From positions 1-7,702 of the forward strand of contig JASLMQ010001029.1 in assembly GCA_030746455.1 (NCBI GenBank): DNA of 7,702 bases. The letters run 5' to 3'. This stretch comes from Candidatus Latescibacterota bacterium (GTDB taxonomy: Bacteria; Latescibacterota; UBA2968; GCA-2709665). Each line of letters opens with the position of its first letter. Position 1 is the first letter of the stretch. Of this stretch, positions 6,276 to 7,702 are shown piece after piece. Below the pieces are notes generated by a model. It was not told where the DNA came from. It made no database searches and was given only the letters and a program-made list of their open reading frames with translations. Made by a program: the position numbers and the translations under genes.

Positions 6276-7702
6276 CTACCGCTTCTTGCCACTGGTGCGG
6301 TCCCTTTCGTCGAATGTGACGCCACCGCGCTCGCGGCCGACGTCGATGTAGACCGTCTGGCTGCCGGACAGCACGTGGCCGGTGCGAAGGCGCTTCCGTT
6401 CCAGAACGGTCTGGGTGACGGGCTTGACCGTGCCCGACTCCCTGGAGAGACGGAGGACCGCAAGCACCGAAGCTGGGAGGGAGGTCACCTCCCGGCCCTC
6501 CACCGTGACCCCCGGCCGCTTTGAGAGCAGGTCGAAGATGAGGTCGTCATTGCGCTCGGCCCGGCGGAGCAGGCGAAGCAGATCGTCGAAGTCGCTGGCC
6601 CTGTACTCCCCCGGTGCACGCTTGGGTTCCGCGGACCGGTGCGCGGCCGCACTGGCAACGCGGAGCGTCAACCGCCCCTTCCCGGCGAGTCGAGGGATTC
6701 CCAGATCGGTTGAAACGGTGTAGGGGTCTCCGAGATAGGGCTGGAGAACAACGGTCACCCGGGCGGTGTCTCCGGGCTCGAAGCTCCCCCTGTCGAGCCT
6801 GACCGAGGCGATCCGCGCCGTCTGCGCGCGCTCCTCGACCTCCAGCTCGAACTCGACCTTTCGGACGTCCACGGTCTCGAACGGGTTCCGCAGGAGCGCG
6901 GACAGGGGGGACGTGACGCCCAGCACCGCTTGCCCGAGACCCGTTGGACCTGCGTATACGTTGTCCAGCACCAGCGCCGGGCGGTCGGCCAAGGTGAATC
7001 GAGCTCGCGCACTGACCGTGGTCTCACCGGACAGCTTTTCGGCCGATATCAGCGCGCTCAGGACAGCCGACCTGAGAAGCACCGGGGTGAGATCGCGGTT
7101 GCGAACCACCTCGATGCTGAAGTCCACCCGGGAGCCGGGAGACCGGACGGTGATGCCCGCCGGGAGCATGGCCGCCTCCCGACCGATCGTGCCCGCCACG
7201 CCGGGGGCCCTGTCCTGCTGGATCGCGCCGACGGGGTGCGACGACGTCCCGATCTTGAAGGACAGCATCTGGCTGGGGAGGACACCGTGGATGTAACAGG
7301 CCGTCATCGGCAGCGACGTCGTGCCGCTCGAAAACAGCTCGTGCCCGAATCCGACCACCCGATCGCCGTCCCGGTAGGTGAGGGTGCCGATGCCCACCAT
7401 GCTCAAGTCCCCGCGCATCAGCTCGACGCCAAGGGAAGCCCCGGGCTCAAACGCACCGGTTGGAAGCGTGGAGTCGGCGCTTCCGCCGCCCTGGATGGGC
7501 ACGAGGCCCAACGGGAGGAGTCGCTCGCGGAGATCGGTAACCGCCTGTGGCGCGAAGCCGGACAGGACCAGCGGCACGGATATGGGCTTGAGGTCGCCGA
7601 TCCCGAGGTCCCCGACGGCCGAGGTGGCCGATGAGGCACCCGATCCGCCAGATGGCAGGCCCGTCCCAGCCTGCGGCGCGTCGGGTCGGTCAAGAAGGTC
7701 GA
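6276..7702 (-). CDS. SpoIVB peptidase S55-like exported protein, C-terminal part
   Basis: The frame is open to the right edge, so the N-terminus is missing; 474 residues are visible. The visible part starts with a Gly/Ser/Ala-rich linker (about 1-37), followed by a module with SVPLVLSGFAP. Then comes MRGDLSMVGIGTLTYRDGD and VGFGHELFSSGT, which match the His box of S55 peptidases (SpoIVB reads GIGT-x-TF followed by GALGH). The candidate catalytic His is encoded at 7341-7343. SFKIG, VGAIQQDRAPGVAGTIG and MLPAGITV follow, as in SpoIVB-like proteins outside spore formers. The serine box (GMSGSP) is not in the visible part and would have to lie upstream. Residues after about 210 include an Ig-like stretch (VRLDRGSFEPGDTARVTVVL) and a helical, charged segment ending in RTSGKKR. 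No spore context is present. A peptidase role is inferred from family resemblance only. A GTG at 7575-7577 is internal, not a start. Confidence 0.82.
   Translation of the reverse strand, partial: DLLDRPDAPQAGTGLPSGGSGASSATSAVGDLGIGDLKPISVPLVLSGFAPQAVTDLRERLLPLGLVPIQGGGSADSTLPTGAFEPGASLGVELMRGDLSMVGIGTLTYRDGDRVVGFGHELFSSGTTSLPMTACYIHGVLPSQMLSFKIGTSSHPVGAIQQDRAPGVAGTIGREAAMLPAGITVRSPGSRVDFSIEVVRNRDLTPVLLRSAVLSALISAEKLSGETTVSARARFTLADRPALVLDNVYAGPTGLGQAVLGVTSPLSALLRNPFETVDVRKVEFELEVEERAQTARIASVRLDRGSFEPGDTARVTVVLQPYLGDPYTVSTDLGIPRLAGKGRLTLRVASAAAHRSAEPKRAPGEYRASDFDDLLRLLRRAERNDDLIFDLLSKRPGVTVEGREVTSLPASVLAVLRLSRESGTVKPVTQTVLERKRLRTGHVLSGSQTVYIDVGRERGGVTFDERDRTSGKKR

Noticed and set aside
6242..6463. 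Upstream extension of the propeller gene to the ATG at 6463
   Set aside because: The extension would overlap the end of the S55 gene by almost 190 bases, encodes a Ser/Arg/Pro-rich segment and would bury the signal peptide. The GTG at 6241 puts the signal peptide at the N-terminus.
6276..7577. Treating GTG 7577 as the start of the S55 gene
   Set aside because: The frame stays open to the window edge with a sensible linker and a sequence continuing into the same domain. The family is expected to have a longer N-terminal part and an export signal.
6930..7634. Plus-strand open frame of 234 codons opposite the S55 gene
   Set aside because: The opposite strand carries clear S55-like motifs across the same stretch; the plus-strand product shows none.

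Overview
All the genes I can support in this window lie on the minus strand, packed head to tail, so transcription runs from high to low coordinates. The DNA is clearly GC-rich, and the third codon positions and the many long antisense frames fit that. I see no rRNA, tRNA, CRISPR array, insertion sequence or prophage gene. Taxonomy can only be guessed. A GC-rich bacterium with an exported SpoIVB-type (S55) peptidase-like protein, an exported beta-propeller/Fn3 protein and a bacterial-style ribD-ribE-ribBA-ribH-nusB cluster would fit Acidobacteriota, Eisenbacteria or a related deep lineage. No marker here decides it.

Layout in the direction of transcription. (1) 7702-6276: the C-terminal part of a protein with an S55 (SpoIVB-like) region; its N-terminus lies beyond the window. 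(2) 6241-4133: a predicted exported protein of about 702 residues, with a signal peptide, seven propeller-like repeats, a beta-sandwich-like domain, a Gly/Pro-rich linker and two Fn3/Ig-like domains. (3) 4081-618: a complete set of riboflavin biosynthesis enzymes: RibD, RibE (riboflavin synthase alpha), bifunctional RibBA and RibH (lumazine synthase). (4) 621-190: the transcription factor NusB, overlapping ribH by 4 bases. (5) 180-1: the first 60 residues of a calcineurin-like metallophosphoesterase.

The rib enzymes together convert GTP (RibA part of RibBA, then RibD) and ribulose 5-phosphate (RibB part of RibBA) to lumazine (RibH) and then riboflavin (RibE). The one step without a gene here is dephosphorylation of the RibD product, normally done by a HAD-type phosphatase encoded elsewhere. 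No FMN riboswitch is visible: the largest non-coding gap is 51 bases, between the propeller gene and ribD. Either the cluster is read through from upstream or it is not controlled in that way.

The rib/nusB part is ordinary and intact. The least understood part is the pair of exported proteins upstream: an S55-type protein in which the His box lies late in the chain, and a multi-domain propeller protein of unknown function.
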